From positions 33,066 to 97,065 of the forward strand of contig NZ_JBJGED010000030.1 in assembly GCF_045062745.1 (NCBI RefSeq): 64,000 bases of DNA, read 5' to 3'. Under the pieces are notes generated by a model. It was not told where the DNA came from and did not search any database. It saw nothing but the letters and a program-made list of their open reading frames with translations. The stretch is from Paenibacillus_AA sp045062745. Lineage in GTDB: Bacteria; Bacillota; Bacilli; Paenibacillales; NBRC-103111. The translations under genes and the position numbers were made by a program. How positions within the stretch are numbered: position 1 is the first letter of the stretch; each line of letters opens with the position of its first letter. Below are positions 15,747 to 25,337 of this stretch, piece after piece.

Positions 15747-17630
15747 TTATGTGGAATGATTAGGAATCGTGATGGAAAATGTCGTCCCTAGGCCCAGCTC
15801 GCTCTCGGCGGTAATCGTGCCTTGGTGGGCTTCCACAAGGTTCTTGACGATGGCAAGGCCGAGCCCGGTTCCCCCTGAGCTCGAGCTGCCTCGGGTGCGC
15901 GCTTTGTCGGCCTTGTAGAACCGCTCGAAGATGTACGGCACGTCCTCCTTCGGAATGCCTTGCCCTTGGTCGGACACTTGCAGCCGCACCGCCGGGTTGC
16001 CGCCCGTCGTCACCGTCCGTGCGCGTATGGCCAGTTCCCCGCCCGGCGACGAGTGCCGGATCGCATTATCCAACAGGTTCGTCAGCACCTGCTCGAGCCG
16101 ATCCTCGTCGGCATGATCCAGGCGGATCGAGTCCGGCTCGAACTCGACGTTCAACGTCAGCCCCTTCTCGCGGCACAGCGCGGAAAATTTGCGCTGGACG
16201 CGCATCACGAGGGCGTTCAGGTCGACGGGCCCGAAGTGCATCTCGAGGTGGCCGGCCTCCATCCGGGCGAGGTCGAGCAAATCCTGCACGAGCCGCCCCA
16301 TCCGCAGCGATTCGTCATGGATCACCTGGGCGACGTCGTGCCGCTCCTCCGGCGTCGAGACGATGTCGTCGAGCAGCGCCTCGCTGTAGCCCTGCAGCAT
16401 CGACAGCGGCGTCCTGAGCTCGTGGGAGACGTTCGCCACGAAGTCCTTGCGCAGCTTGTCGAGGCGGTGTTCCTCCGACACGTCCCGCAGCACCGCAACG
16501 GCGCCGCGCAAGCTCTCGCCGGCATTCAAGGGCGCCATCACGACGGAATAGACGCTGTTGCGGACGTGGATAGTCGACGTCGCCTCGCGGCTGTCCTGCA
16601 CGACCGAGTCGAACAACGCTTGGAGCGGAACGGGAACGTGCGGCGGATTCGCCTCATCTGGCCGGGCTTCGGGATCTGTACCCTTCCGGTCTTCGCTATC
16701 GCCCTGCTCTTGCTCCGGGTCCTGGTCTGTATCCGACCACTCTAGGTCGAGCCACTCCCGAACCAGCTTCTCCCCGGGCGGATTCGTCAGGATGACGACT
16801 CCGTCCGCGTCCAGTGTCACGACGGCGTCGGTCATGCTGCGCAGCACGCTCGACAAATGCTCCTTCTCATGATTCAGCGCATGGATCGTCTCATCGAGCT
16901 GCCCCGCCATATGGTTGAACGACTGGGCCAGCTCGCCGATCTCGTCGCTGGAATTGACCGGCACGCGTGTGCGGTACTCCCCTAGCGTAATGTAGCCGGC
17001 CGCCTTCTTCATCTGCAGTAGCGGCTGGGTGATTTTGGTCGACAGGAAGAAGGCGAACAACGTAGTGAGCAGGAACCCGACCACGGCGGCGATGAAAAAT
17101 AAATTGCGGAAGTAGGCCTGTGTATTGCTGAGCGTTATTTGCGATTGATAGATCATGACGAGCCCGCCCGGCTTCCCCGTCAGCTTATTCGGATGGGGAA
17201 CCGCGACGGCCATAAACCGCTTGCCGCTGCCGGGATCGACGAAGATCCGCTTCGACGTCCCTCCGCCTGCGGTCACCCCGACGAGCTCATCCTGGGAGAA
17301 AATATCGATCGCCTTGAACTTGGGCAATGCCTCTGCCCCCGGATTCGCGAACGCTTCCTCCAATTGGGCGTCCAAGACGACAAGAGCCGCGTCCTGGGCT
17401 GCGAGCAGCTCGTTCACGGCGTTCAGGTAATTGACGTCCTGCTGATGATTGTTAAGGTCATCCGATACTTTGGCGGCCAGCTTCTGAAGACTGATCTCCT
17501 GGTCCTTCGAATTGGCGAAGTTCGTGTCCAGGAACTGACCCATGAACAGCCCGTTAATAAGCAGCACGACGGCCACGAGCACGATGATCGTCATCCAGAG
17601 CTTGCCGACGACGCTTTTCCACAGTTTCAC
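15747..17630 (-). CDS. resE: Sensor histidine kinase ResE
   Basis: Membrane kinase of the ResDE two-component system, which in B. subtilis responds to oxygen limitation and nitric oxide. The 627-residue protein has a membrane helix at about 11-30, an extracytoplasmic sensor domain to about 175, a second helix at 176-197, a HAMP domain, a PAS-like domain (about 258-380), a phosphoacceptor box with H403 in SHELRTPLS, and a HATPase domain with the GTGLGLAIVKNL block near the C-terminus. The PAS region carries an unusual acidic insert (about 299-330, rich in Asp, Glu and Pro). The GTG start lies 1 base after the resD stop, with GAGGTG as ribosome binding site. Confidence 0.92.
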   Translation of the reverse strand: MKLWKSVVGKLWMTIIVLVAVVLLINGLFMGQFLDTNFANSKDQEISLQKLAAKVSDDLNNHQQDVNYLNAVNELLAAQDAALVVLDAQLEEAFANPGAEALPKFKAIDIFSQDELVGVTAGGGTSKRIFVDPGSGKRFMAVAVPHPNKLTGKPGGLVMIYQSQITLSNTQAYFRNLFFIAAVVGFLLTTLFAFFLSTKITQPLLQMKKAAGYITLGEYRTRVPVNSSDEIGELAQSFNHMAGQLDETIHALNHEKEHLSSVLRSMTDAVVTLDADGVVILTNPPGEKLVREWLDLEWSDTDQDPEQEQGDSEDRKGTDPEARPDEANPPHVPVPLQALFDSVVQDSREATSTIHVRNSVYSVVMAPLNAGESLRGAVAVLRDVSEEHRLDKLRKDFVANVSHELRTPLSMLQGYSEALLDDIVSTPEERHDVAQVIHDESLRMGRLVQDLLDLARMEAGHLEMHFGPVDLNALVMRVQRKFSALCREKGLTLNVEFEPDSIRLDHADEDRLEQVLTNLLDNAIRHSSPGGELAIRARTVTTGGNPAVRLQVSDQGQGIPKEDVPYIFERFYKADKARTRGSSSSGGTGLGLAIVKNLVEAHQGTITAESELGLGTTFSITIPNHST

Positions 17631-17631
17631 G

Positions 17632-18351
17632 TTATTTGGGCACCTCGAGCTTATAGCCTACGCCCCAGACGGTCGTGATCATCGAGGCGGCTTCCGCCGA
17701 CACCTTGTTCAGCTTCTCGCGCAGCCGCTTGACATGCGTGTCTACTGTACGGAGGTCGCCGAAAAACTCGTAGTTCCAAACGTCCTTCAGCAAATCCTCC
17801 CGGGAGAACACTTTGTCCGGCGAAGAGGCCAAATAATGCAGCAGCTCGTATTCCTTCGGCGTGAGCGCCACCTCCTGCCCTCCGGCCGTGACGCGGTGCG
17901 CGTCGTGCTCGATCAGCAAGTTCGGGAAGACGATGTTGTTGCTCGTGTTGATCGTGTCCTTCGCCAAGTAAGCGGTCGCCGAGGAGCGGCGGAGGATCGC
18001 CTTCACGCGATAGATCACTTCGCGCGGGCTGAACGGCTTGACCACATAGTCGTCGGCGCCGACCTCGAAGCCCTGTACCCGGTTCGCTTCTTCGCCCTTC
18101 GCCGTCAGCATGATGACCGGCGTAGCCTTTGCCTGACGCAGCTTCGTGCACACCTCGATCCCGTCCATCCCGGGCAGCATCAAGTCCAGCAGCACGAGGT
18201 CATAATCGTTGTCCAGCGCAAGGCTTAGCGCCGTCTCTCCGTCCTCGGCCTCCTCGATGGAGAAGCCTTCCTTCTCCAAGTACATCCGAAGCAAGCGGCG
18301 AATGCGTTCTTCATCATCCACAATCAAGATGTTCGCTTTCAAATCGTTCAT
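17632..18351 (-). CDS. resD: Response regulator ResD
   Basis: OmpR-type regulator paired with ResE; in B. subtilis it activates anaerobic respiration, ctaA and the resABC genes. The 239-residue protein has a receiver domain with D12/D13, the phosphoacceptor D56 in LLDLMLPG and K105 in VVKPF, and a winged-helix DNA-binding domain ending in MITTVWGVGYKLEVPK. GGAGAGGAAC precedes the ATG at 18349-18351. It sits between resC and resE in the conserved order. Confidence 0.95.
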   Translation of the reverse strand: MNDLKANILIVDDEERIRRLLRMYLEKEGFSIEEAEDGETALSLALDNDYDLVLLDLMLPGMDGIEVCTKLRQAKATPVIMLTAKGEEANRVQGFEVGADDYVVKPFSPREVIYRVKAILRRSSATAYLAKDTINTSNNIVFPNLLIEHDAHRVTAGGQEVALTPKEYELLHYLASSPDKVFSREDLLKDVWNYEFFGDLRTVDTHVKRLREKLNKVSAEAASMITTVWGVGYKLEVPK

Positions 18352-18379
18352 GGGACGTTCCTCTCCTTAGAAGGATTTC

Positions 18380-19639
18380 TTAAACGCCAGCGTAAGAATG
18401 AAGACCTGCTATGATCAAATTAACCCCGATGAGCGTAAACATAACGACGATGAACCCGATTACCGACAGCCAGGCGGACTTGAGCCCGTGCCAGCCCCGA
18501 GACAGCCGGAAATGCAGATAGGCCGTGTAGAACAGCCATGTGATCAGCGCCCACACTTCCTTCGGATCCCAGCCCCAGAACCGGCCCCACGCCTCCGACG
18601 CCCAGATCATGGCGAAGATGAGCGCCCCGAGCGTGAACACCGGGAACCCGATGGCGATCGCCCGATAGCTGATCTCGTCGAGATCCTCCGCATCCATCCC
18701 TTGCATCGCCGGATGGATCGCCGCGCCCAGCTGCTTGCGCAGCACGAGACGGGCCAGGCCGTACAGGACGGCGCCGGTCAAGAACGACCAAATCACCGTG
18801 TTCAGCTTGCGCCCTGCGTTAACACCGTTCATCCAGGACGGTGCGGTGAAGAGCGGCTCACTGGCGCCCAAGAAGGGGTCCATCGAGATCACTTTGCTAT
18901 TGTAGGGCTTCACGATCGGAGGCAGCACGTAATCGACCGTCTCCGTCGTCGTCGTCTCCACCCCCGCATTGTCGATCTTCACGACTTCGCGATCGAACTT
19001 GGCCTCGTAGCCGATCGCCTGGAAGGCGAATACGTTTACAACGAACGAGATGATGAGAATCACCGTGAAGATCGTGAGCTCGATGCCGCGGCGGGAACGC
19101 TTGCCGCGCTTGCTCGAGTCGGTATAGTCGACGACGCGGATCAAGTACATGAGGCCCGCGGCGAACCCGACCGCGAAGAACGCTTCCCCGGCGGCGGCCG
19201 TCGTCACGTGGATTTTCAGCCAATAGCTCTGAAGGGCCGGAATTAACGGCTGAATGTCGTGCGGGAAGACGGAGGCATACGCCAAAATAATGAAGCCGAC
19301 CGGCGTAGTGAACAGCCCTAGCACCGGTGCCCGGTAGATCAAGTATACGATGACAAAGGCGACCATCGTCATCATCGCGAGGAATGTCATGAATTCGAAC
19401 ATATTGCTCGTCGGAATATGGCCTGCCGCTGCCCAGCGGGTGAAGAAGAACACCAGGTGCGTAATCAGGCCCAATACCGCGACGCCGAAGCCGAACCGGC
19501 TCCACAGGCGGGTATGCTCCTGAGGCTCGCGGGCGCTGAAGCGCTTGCCGGTAATGGCGATGGCGAACAGCCCGAACGACAAGCAGTAGAAAATGAACGC
19601 AAACAATAAAAAGGTGCTGCTGACCGACTCTAAACTCAC
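18380..19639 (-). CDS. resC: Cytochrome c biogenesis protein ResC (CcsA/CcsB type)
   Basis: Heme transport and attachment component of the System II cytochrome c maturation machinery, working with ResB. The 419-residue protein is highly hydrophobic and has the tryptophan-rich heme-handling WWD motif at about residues 351-367 (WGRFWGWDPKEVWALI) with nearby conserved histidines. The GTG start at 19637-19639 overlaps the resB stop as GTGA, so the two partner proteins are translationally coupled. Confidence 0.95.
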   Translation of the reverse strand: MSLESVSSTFLLFAFIFYCLSFGLFAIAITGKRFSAREPQEHTRLWSRFGFGVAVLGLITHLVFFFTRWAAAGHIPTSNMFEFMTFLAMMTMVAFVIVYLIYRAPVLGLFTTPVGFIILAYASVFPHDIQPLIPALQSYWLKIHVTTAAAGEAFFAVGFAAGLMYLIRVVDYTDSSKRGKRSRRGIELTIFTVILIISFVVNVFAFQAIGYEAKFDREVVKIDNAGVETTTTETVDYVLPPIVKPYNSKVISMDPFLGASEPLFTAPSWMNGVNAGRKLNTVIWSFLTGAVLYGLARLVLRKQLGAAIHPAMQGMDAEDLDEISYRAIAIGFPVFTLGALIFAMIWASEAWGRFWGWDPKEVWALITWLFYTAYLHFRLSRGWHGLKSAWLSVIGFIVVMFTLIGVNLIIAGLHSYAGV

Positions 19640-21309
19640 TTTTTCACCTCATTCGCAAGCTGCTTCGGATCGATGGGCAGGTCGAGCGCCTTGAGCGCGG
19701 CGGCTACCTCATGCCGAAGGCCGTACCAATTCTTGTTCGTATGCGCGCCCAGCGTCAGGGCCTGTCCGTCGTCGATGCGAATCCAAATGCGGCGATGCTG
19801 CCAATACAGGCCCATGACGACGCCGATCATGAAGAGCGCCGAGCCCGCCCATATATAGGGGAGCGCCAGATCTTTGCGGATGTTCAGGAAGCTCGTGTAA
19901 TTCGCGATCTCGACATCCTGCATGGAATTCACCGAGATGTCCCACTGGCTGCCGATCGCCCCGTTGATCGCATCTTGGCGGAAATTCACCTTGTCCACTT
20001 CCCGCGGGAAGTACATGAACGCTTCGCCTTCCGCGGGCAAATTCGGACCTGTGATCGAGAACACGAATGCCGGCGCGTTAGGGTCGTTCGATTTCGTAAC
20101 CGGCTGGCCGGCGTCGTTCAAGCCGAAATCCGGGAAGTAGCTTTTCATGGTCAGCTTGTATGGACCTGCGACGTATGTGTCCGCCGGATTTTTCATTCGG
20201 AGCTTAAACGGCCCGAACTGCTCGCCCGTCTTTTTGTTCTTCAGCATCGGACTGACGGACAGCAGCTGCGGCGTCTCGGAGAAATCGAATTGATACGCCA
20301 AAAGCCCTTTGTATTCGAGCGGCTTGTTCACCAGGATGTCATGCCGCGCCACTTCCTTCAGTTGCGGTTCCTTCGTCTTGCTGTTGCAGTCCTTCTCGCA
20401 TTCGTAGAGCACGGCTTTCGTCTCGTACGTCTTGGCCACCGTTTGATTGCGGTCCCGGAATTTATCCGACATCTCGTTCTCGTCATAGTAGGTCACAGTG
20501 AATTGCTCGTTCTTGAGGTAATACGGCGTCGACGGAATCGGGACCGGCTGTCCCTCGAGGAAGCCCATGTAATAATCGAGGCTCCAGCCCGGAATGCTCC
20601 TCGCGACAACCGCGAGCAGGAAGATGATGAGGCCGATATGATTCACATAAGGTCCCCAGCGGCTGAACCGGTGCTTCTCGGCGAGCAGCGCGGAGCCGTC
20701 CGTATGGACGCGGTATCTTTTGCGGCGCAGCTGTTCGGCCATTCTCTGGACCCACTGCTCGTCCGCCCCAGACTCCGGATCCAGCTCCAGCTTCGCCGAA
20801 TAAGTAACGCGCTGGCGGATCAAAAACTGCATGTGCTTGCGAATTTGCTGCTTGCTGAGCGCCCGATAGAGCGGCAGCACCCGGTCCAGACTGCAGATGA
20901 CGAGCGAGGTGCCGATCATGACGAGGAGCGTAATGAACCACCACGAGCTGTACGTGTGCGACAGCCCCAGCTTGTAGTAGATCATGCCCAGCGTCCCGTA
21001 CGTCTGCTCGTAGTAGACGGCCGGATCCAGATTAAGGAACGTATTCTCCTGCGGATAGATCGTCCCCAGCATCGCCCCTACAAGCGTTGCGAGAATAAGG
21101 TAGATGGCGATTTTGACCGAGGAGAAAAAGTTCCACACCCGGTCGAGCCAGCCTGGATTCGCTCTCTGGGACCGGCGGGCGACCCCGTCGTACCGCATCT
21201 CCAGCAGCTCCTCGCTCACATCCTCATTAAGAGGCTTCCCGCAAGATTCGCACAAGACCGTCCCGACGTGATTCTGGTGGCCGCATTCGCATTTCGTGTT
21301 CGTGATCAA
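19636..21309 (-). CDS. resB: Cytochrome c biogenesis protein ResB
   Basis: Partner of ResC in heme delivery to apocytochrome c. The 557-residue protein opens with a small zinc-ribbon-like motif (CECGHQNHVGTVLCESCG; C8, C10, C20, C23 region), then has membrane helices near 65-85, 122-140 and 222-240, a large extracytoplasmic domain, and a final helix near 488-506. The Cys motif is, from memory, also present in Bacillus ResB. ORF order resA-resB-resC is conserved and the resB start lies 19 bases after the resA stop. Confidence 0.93.
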   Translation of the reverse strand: MITNTKCECGHQNHVGTVLCESCGKPLNEDVSEELLEMRYDGVARRSQRANPGWLDRVWNFFSSVKIAIYLILATLVGAMLGTIYPQENTFLNLDPAVYYEQTYGTLGMIYYKLGLSHTYSSWWFITLLVMIGTSLVICSLDRVLPLYRALSKQQIRKHMQFLIRQRVTYSAKLELDPESGADEQWVQRMAEQLRRKRYRVHTDGSALLAEKHRFSRWGPYVNHIGLIIFLLAVVARSIPGWSLDYYMGFLEGQPVPIPSTPYYLKNEQFTVTYYDENEMSDKFRDRNQTVAKTYETKAVLYECEKDCNSKTKEPQLKEVARHDILVNKPLEYKGLLAYQFDFSETPQLLSVSPMLKNKKTGEQFGPFKLRMKNPADTYVAGPYKLTMKSYFPDFGLNDAGQPVTKSNDPNAPAFVFSITGPNLPAEGEAFMYFPREVDKVNFRQDAINGAIGSQWDISVNSMQDVEIANYTSFLNIRKDLALPYIWAGSALFMIGVVMGLYWQHRRIWIRIDDGQALTLGAHTNKNWYGLRHEVAAALKALDLPIDPKQLANEVKK

Positions 21310-21328
21310 ACCGTCTGCGCCTCCTTCC

Positions 21329-21853
21329 TCACTTGTTCAACATGGCGGTTAACGTCTGTTCGAGATAAGCCTCGTCCATGCCTCCGATTTGAATTCTCTC
21401 AATTTTGCCGTTGCCGTCGATGAAAAACGTAGTAGGGTAATTTTTCACATGGTACTTGTCCCGCATACGCAGCTCGTTGTCGATCAGAACCGGGAAGGTG
21501 AGTCCATATTGCTTCATGAAGTTTTGGATCGTGACCGGGCTTTCGTCCAGATTCAGGCCGAGCACTTCGACCCCGCGATCCTTCCACTTCGCATAACTGT
21601 TCTGAATCGCCGGCATCTCCGTATAGCACGGCTCGCACCAGCTGCCCCAGAAGTTCACGACCACCACTTTCCCCCGATAATCCGACAGCTCATGCGTCTT
21701 GCCGTCCATGCCCTGGAGCGAAAAATTAGGAGCCGTGCTCCCTTCCTTCGGAATCGACTCCTTGGCAAATAAGCTGTTCCCGATCGTATACCCGCCTATC
21801 AGCAACACGGCGACAAAAATGATGATTTGGATTCTTTTTCTATTTGTTCCCAT
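21329..21853 (-). CDS. resA: Thiol-disulfide oxidoreductase ResA
   Basis: Membrane-anchored thioredoxin-like protein that reduces the heme-binding cysteines of apocytochrome c outside the membrane. The 174-residue protein has an N-terminal anchor (about residues 9-26), the active site WCEPC with C73 and C76, and the conserved cis-Pro region NYPTTFFID. The ATG at 21851-21853 is preferred because AAGGTGA lies 6 bases upstream; a GTG one codon earlier is possible. First gene of the resABCDE cluster after rluB. Confidence 0.95.
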   Translation of the reverse strand: MGTNRKRIQIIIFVAVLLIGGYTIGNSLFAKESIPKEGSTAPNFSLQGMDGKTHELSDYRGKVVVVNFWGSWCEPCYTEMPAIQNSYAKWKDRGVEVLGLNLDESPVTIQNFMKQYGLTFPVLIDNELRMRDKYHVKNYPTTFFIDGNGKIERIQIGGMDEAYLEQTLTAMLNK

Positions 21854-21918
21854 CACCCATCACCTTCAAACTGGAATGTCTCTTATCTTGCCTTCATTAT
21901 AACGAATCCTAGCCGGTT

Positions 21919-22668
21919 CTAATCCGGCCTTTTTTGAACATTATGTGTCTCGAGGGCGCTTTGCCGCAGGTCTTTCACTTGAGTGGGCGTCAACTTCTGC
22001 GTCTTGCCCCGGGGCAGCCCCGACAGCAGGAGCGATCCGAACTGAACCCGCTTCAGCCGGTTGACCGGATAATGGATCGCTTCGAACATGCGGCGCACTT
22101 GGCGGTTGCGGCCCTCATAGATCGTAATGGCGATGACGGACTCGTTCTTGTCCGGGTCGACGTCATGGTATTCTACTTCCGCCGGAGCGGTGATGCCGTC
22201 TTCCAGCTCGATGCCCGTCCTCAGCTTCTCCATCAGCGAGCCGTGCGGCACTCCGCGGACGGTAGCGTGATACGTCTTCGGGACGTGATGCTTCGGATGC
22301 GTGAGCAGGTTCGCGAGCTCTCCGTCGTTCGTCAGCAGCAGCAAGCCTTCGCTATCGTAATCCAGGCGGCCTACCGGATAGACGCGCTCTTCGATATGCT
22401 TGATATAATCGGCCACGGTCTGACGGCCCTCCGGGTCGGTGATGCTCGTAATGACGCCCTTAGGCTTGTTCAGCACATAATACACGAGCGTCTGGGACTT
22501 GATCGGTTTTCCGTCCACCGTAATGACGTCAGTCAGCGGGTCCACCTTGGCGCCCAGCGTCGTCACCGTTTCTTCATTCACCTGCACACGGCCGGCGGTG
22601 ATATATTCCTCGCATTTTCTTCTAGAGGCGATCCCGGCTTGCGCCAGCACCTTCTGCAATCGTTCCAT
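21919..22668 (-). CDS. rluB: 23S rRNA pseudouridine synthase RluB
   Basis: Makes a pseudouridine in 23S rRNA. The 249-residue protein has an N-terminal S4 RNA-binding domain (MERLQKVLAQAGIASRRKCE) and the RsuA/RluB-type catalytic domain with the catalytic D103 in GRLDYDSEGLLLLTNDG, plus the EGRNRQVRRM block. No clear ribosome binding site precedes the ATG. As in B. subtilis it lies directly before resA. Confidence 0.93.
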   Translation of the reverse strand: MERLQKVLAQAGIASRRKCEEYITAGRVQVNEETVTTLGAKVDPLTDVITVDGKPIKSQTLVYYVLNKPKGVITSITDPEGRQTVADYIKHIEERVYPVGRLDYDSEGLLLLTNDGELANLLTHPKHHVPKTYHATVRGVPHGSLMEKLRTGIELEDGITAPAEVEYHDVDPDKNESVIAITIYEGRNRQVRRMFEAIHYPVNRLKRVQFGSLLLSGLPRGKTQKLTPTQVKDLRQSALETHNVQKRPD

Positions 22669-22781
22669 CGTCTCGGTTCAGCTCCAACTCATTCTTGTGA
22701 TCTCAGCTTTATATTACCGATCCTGTGTGCAAATCACAAGCTTGTCCCCAGGAAGCGCCCGATTGAACAAAGCTAAATTGA

Positions 22782-22830
22782 AAAATAAAAAAGTGGGGAT
22801 CCTTTCCTGATGATAGGAAAGATCCGCCAC
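22782..22830 (-). terminator. Rho-independent terminator after spmB
   Basis: GTGGCGGATCTTTCCT pairs with AGGAAAGGATCCCCAC (one mismatch) around a short loop, followed by TTTTTTATTTTT on the minus strand. Confidence 0.9.
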
Positions 22831-22854
22831 ATCGGCGCGCTTGACCCTATTAAG

Positions 22855-23388
22855 TTAACTAAAAATGAGCAGGCAAATCGCTACCGAGGCTACGAAGCCG
22901 ACCAAATCGGAGAACAACCCGACCTTCAGCGCATACCGGCCCTTGCGAATGCCGACGGCGCCGAAGTAGACGATCAGTACGTACAACGTTGTGTCGGTGC
23001 TGCCCTGAATCGTGGAGGCGATCCGGCCGATCATCGAATCGGCGCCGTATTGCTTGATCAGCTCGGCGGTGAAAGCGAGAGAGCCCGAGCCTGTGATCGG
23101 GCGCAGCAAGGCGAGCGGCATCACTTCGCTCGGCACCCCGACGGCATCGAACACGGGTCGGAACCACCCGAGAATCCAATCCATGGCGCCGGATGCCCGG
23201 AAGACGCTGATCGCAACCATCATCCCGACGAGCGGAGGAATGATCCGGATGGCGGTGTCGAACCCGTCCTTCGCTCCTTCCACGAACGTTTCATAGACGG
23301 GAATTTTGCGGTAGAACGCATATAGCGGTATGAGCACTACAATAATCGGAATCGCCCATGCCGAGAGCATCGAGATGAGTGCGTACAT
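22855..23388 (-). CDS. spmB: Spore maturation protein SpmB
   Basis: A 177-residue membrane protein with nucleoside-recognition (Gate) domain features, needed in B. subtilis with SpmA for full dehydration of the spore core. Recognised by IIPPLVGMMVAISVFRASG and RPITGSGSLAF. It follows spmA by 6 bases and ends before a strong terminator, making dacB-spmA-spmB a unit as in Bacillus. Confidence 0.95.
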   Translation of the reverse strand: MYALISMLSAWAIPIIVVLIPLYAFYRKIPVYETFVEGAKDGFDTAIRIIPPLVGMMVAISVFRASGAMDWILGWFRPVFDAVGVPSEVMPLALLRPITGSGSLAFTAELIKQYGADSMIGRIASTIQGSTDTTLYVLIVYFGAVGIRKGRYALKVGLFSDLVGFVASVAICLLIFS

Positions 23389-23394
23389 TCGGCA

Positions 23395-24000
23395 TCATCC
23401 TTTCGGCTTGCTTTTGCCCGAGGACAGACTACGGTACCGGTACCACCGGTCGAGTGCGATCGCGGCCACAGTGGCGACGGCGGTCGCGAGAAGCGTCGTG
23501 CCTACGATCTCCGCCGGATTGGCGGAGCCGAAGTTCATCCGGATGGCGATCAGCGTCGTCGGGATGAGCGTAATGCTGGCGGTGTTCATGGCGAGCAAGG
23601 TGCACATCGCCGCGCTGGCGGTATCTTTATCGGGATTCAGCTTCTGCAGCTCCTGCATCGCCTTGATGCCCATCGGCGTCGCCGCGTTGCCCAGGCCAAG
23701 AATATTCGCGCTCATATTCGACATGATGTACCCGAGCGCCGGGTGATCCTTCGGCACATCCGGGAACAGGAAGCGCACGATCGGCCGCAGCAGGACGGCC
23801 AGCTTGCGCAGCAGGCCGGCATCCTCGGCGATGCGCATCATCCCCATCCAGAACACGAGGATGCTGATCAGCCCGAAGCACACGGTCACCCCGGTTTTGG
23901 CGCCCTCGAAGATCGCCTCCGTCATCAATTCAATGCGTCCTTGGAGCGCCGCTGCGATGAAGCCGGCGATCAGAAAAAACAACCAAATGAAGTTCACCAC
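23395..24000 (-). CDS. spmA: Spore maturation protein SpmA
   Basis: A 201-residue membrane protein, partner of SpmB in spore core dehydration. Recognised by the block GYIMSNMSANILGLGNAATP and the TSIT/NTASITLIPTT region. It starts with two consecutive GTG codons (23998-24000 and 23995-23997); GGAGGGG is 7 bases before the first. Lies 13 bases after the dacB stop. Confidence 0.94.
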   Translation of the reverse strand: MVNFIWLFFLIAGFIAAALQGRIELMTEAIFEGAKTGVTVCFGLISILVFWMGMMRIAEDAGLLRKLAVLLRPIVRFLFPDVPKDHPALGYIMSNMSANILGLGNAATPMGIKAMQELQKLNPDKDTASAAMCTLLAMNTASITLIPTTLIAIRMNFGSANPAEIVGTTLLATAVATVAAIALDRWYRYRSLSSGKSKPKG

Positions 24001-24013
24001 GATGAATCCCCTC

Positions 24014-25216
24014 CTAATCCGTGCTCCCGGCGGAGAGCAGCCGGATCCACGCTAGCTTCAGGGCCGCGGGCCAGCTCCCCCGTACCGTCACATAGCTGAA
24101 TGAGGCTTGCTCCTTCTTGGCCGACTGCATCCGAGGGCTGTTCGCCTCATACAGCGGCACCGTGCCGGCCAGCGTATCGTTCACATAGATGCGCAAGAAG
24201 CCTCGATCGCCGAACGCATAGCCGGGGCTCTTGCTGTTCGCGAGCACCGCTTCCTTGCGTACCGTCGTCTTCTCCTCCTCCTTCAGCGGATACCGGAACG
24301 ATCGGCCGACCGTGACCGTCTGGCCTTCCAGACGGTCGCCCTCGGTCACGATCTCGTTCAGCGGGTATGTGGAGAAGCCGTAGTTCAGCAGCTTCGTATG
24401 ATCGTTCCAATCGTCGGAATCGTTCAGCGTTACGACCGCGAGCTGCTGCCCGCCCCGGGTCGCGGAGGAGACGAGACAGCGCAGAGCCAACTTCGTATAG
24501 CCGGTTTTTACACCGTCCGCCCCTTCGTAGATCGTGAGCATTTTATTTTTGTTCCTCCACTTGTAATCCCAAGGCTCGTTCGGGTTCGGCGCCGACTTCT
24601 CTTTCGTCTTCACGATATCCTGGAACGCCGGATTGCGCAGCGCATATGCCGTCAGCTTGGCCATGTCGTTCGCAGTGGAGTAATGGCCGGCTTCATCGAG
24701 TCCGCTCGGGTTCTGGAAGTGGGAGTGGTCCATTCCGAGCAGCTCGGCCTGCTGGTTCATGAGGTAGGCGAACCCTTCAATCGAGCCCCCGATGTGCTCG
24801 GCGATGGCGGTCGCCGCATCGTTGCCGGAACGCAGCATGAGCCCATAGAGCAGGTTATGCAGGCTCATCTCCTCCCCTTCCTTGAGGTAGATGGAGGACC
24901 CTTCCTTGCCGGCCGCGTTGCGGCTTACCTTCACGATGTCCGACAGCGTTCCCTGCTCGATCGCCACGATGGCGGTCATAATCTTCGTGAGACTCGCGAT
25001 CCGCATTTGCTTGTCCCCTTGCTTCGCATACAGTACGCGCCCGGACTGCACGTCGATTAGCGAGGCCGCTTCCGCCCGCGTCGAAACGGCCGTCGGGGTG
25101 GGGGTTGGGCTGGAGGCGGGGCTGGGGGCCGCCCAAGCCGCATGGGCGATGCCCATCGCTAGGATGAGGGAGAGCGAGACACTCCAGAGGAATCGCGATA
25201 TTCTAATCTGGTTCAT
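24014..25216 (-). CDS. dacB: Sporulation D-alanyl-D-alanine carboxypeptidase DacB (PBP5*)
   Basis: Trims D-Ala from spore cortex peptidoglycan and so limits cross-linking. The 400-residue protein has a signal peptide (cleavage probably after AWA near residue 29), a Ser/Thr/Pro linker, and an S11 peptidase domain with S75 and K78 (SLTK), SGN at 130-132 and KTG at 237-239. AGGAGG lies before the ATG at 25214-25216; a 27-codon upstream extension is rejected. A CATATACT element at 25252-25259 (minus strand) fits the -10 box of sigma-E promoters, though no good -35 box accompanies it. Confidence 0.93.
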   Translation of the reverse strand: MNQIRISRFLWSVSLSLILAMGIAHAAWAAPSPASSPTPTPTAVSTRAEAASLIDVQSGRVLYAKQGDKQMRIASLTKIMTAIVAIEQGTLSDIVKVSRNAAGKEGSSIYLKEGEEMSLHNLLYGLMLRSGNDAATAIAEHIGGSIEGFAYLMNQQAELLGMDHSHFQNPSGLDEAGHYSTANDMAKLTAYALRNPAFQDIVKTKEKSAPNPNEPWDYKWRNKNKMLTIYEGADGVKTGYTKLALRCLVSSATRGGQQLAVVTLNDSDDWNDHTKLLNYGFSTYPLNEIVTEGDRLEGQTVTVGRSFRYPLKEEEKTTVRKEAVLANSKSPGYAFGDRGFLRIYVNDTLAGTVPLYEANSPRMQSAKKEQASFSYVTVRGSWPAALKLAWIRLLSAGSTD

Positions 25217-25271
25217 TCGTTGAACCTCCTGCCTGTACATCAATCGGTACAAGTATATGCGGCCGCACATA

Positions 25272-25298
25272 GAAAAAGACATGCCCTCCCCAGGCATG
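25272..25298 (-). terminator. Terminator after the NicO-type gene
   Basis: CATGCC pairs with GGCATG over a 7-base loop, followed by TCTTTTTC on the minus strand. Confidence 0.7.
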
Positions 25299-25337
25299 CC
25301 TTCTTTGAATCACTCTTCCATTTTCAAGGGCGGACGT

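Noticed and set aside
19711..21423. 570-residue open frame on the plus strand opposite resB
   Set aside because: Shadow frame caused by high GC content; resB on the other strand is fully supported by motifs and operon structure.
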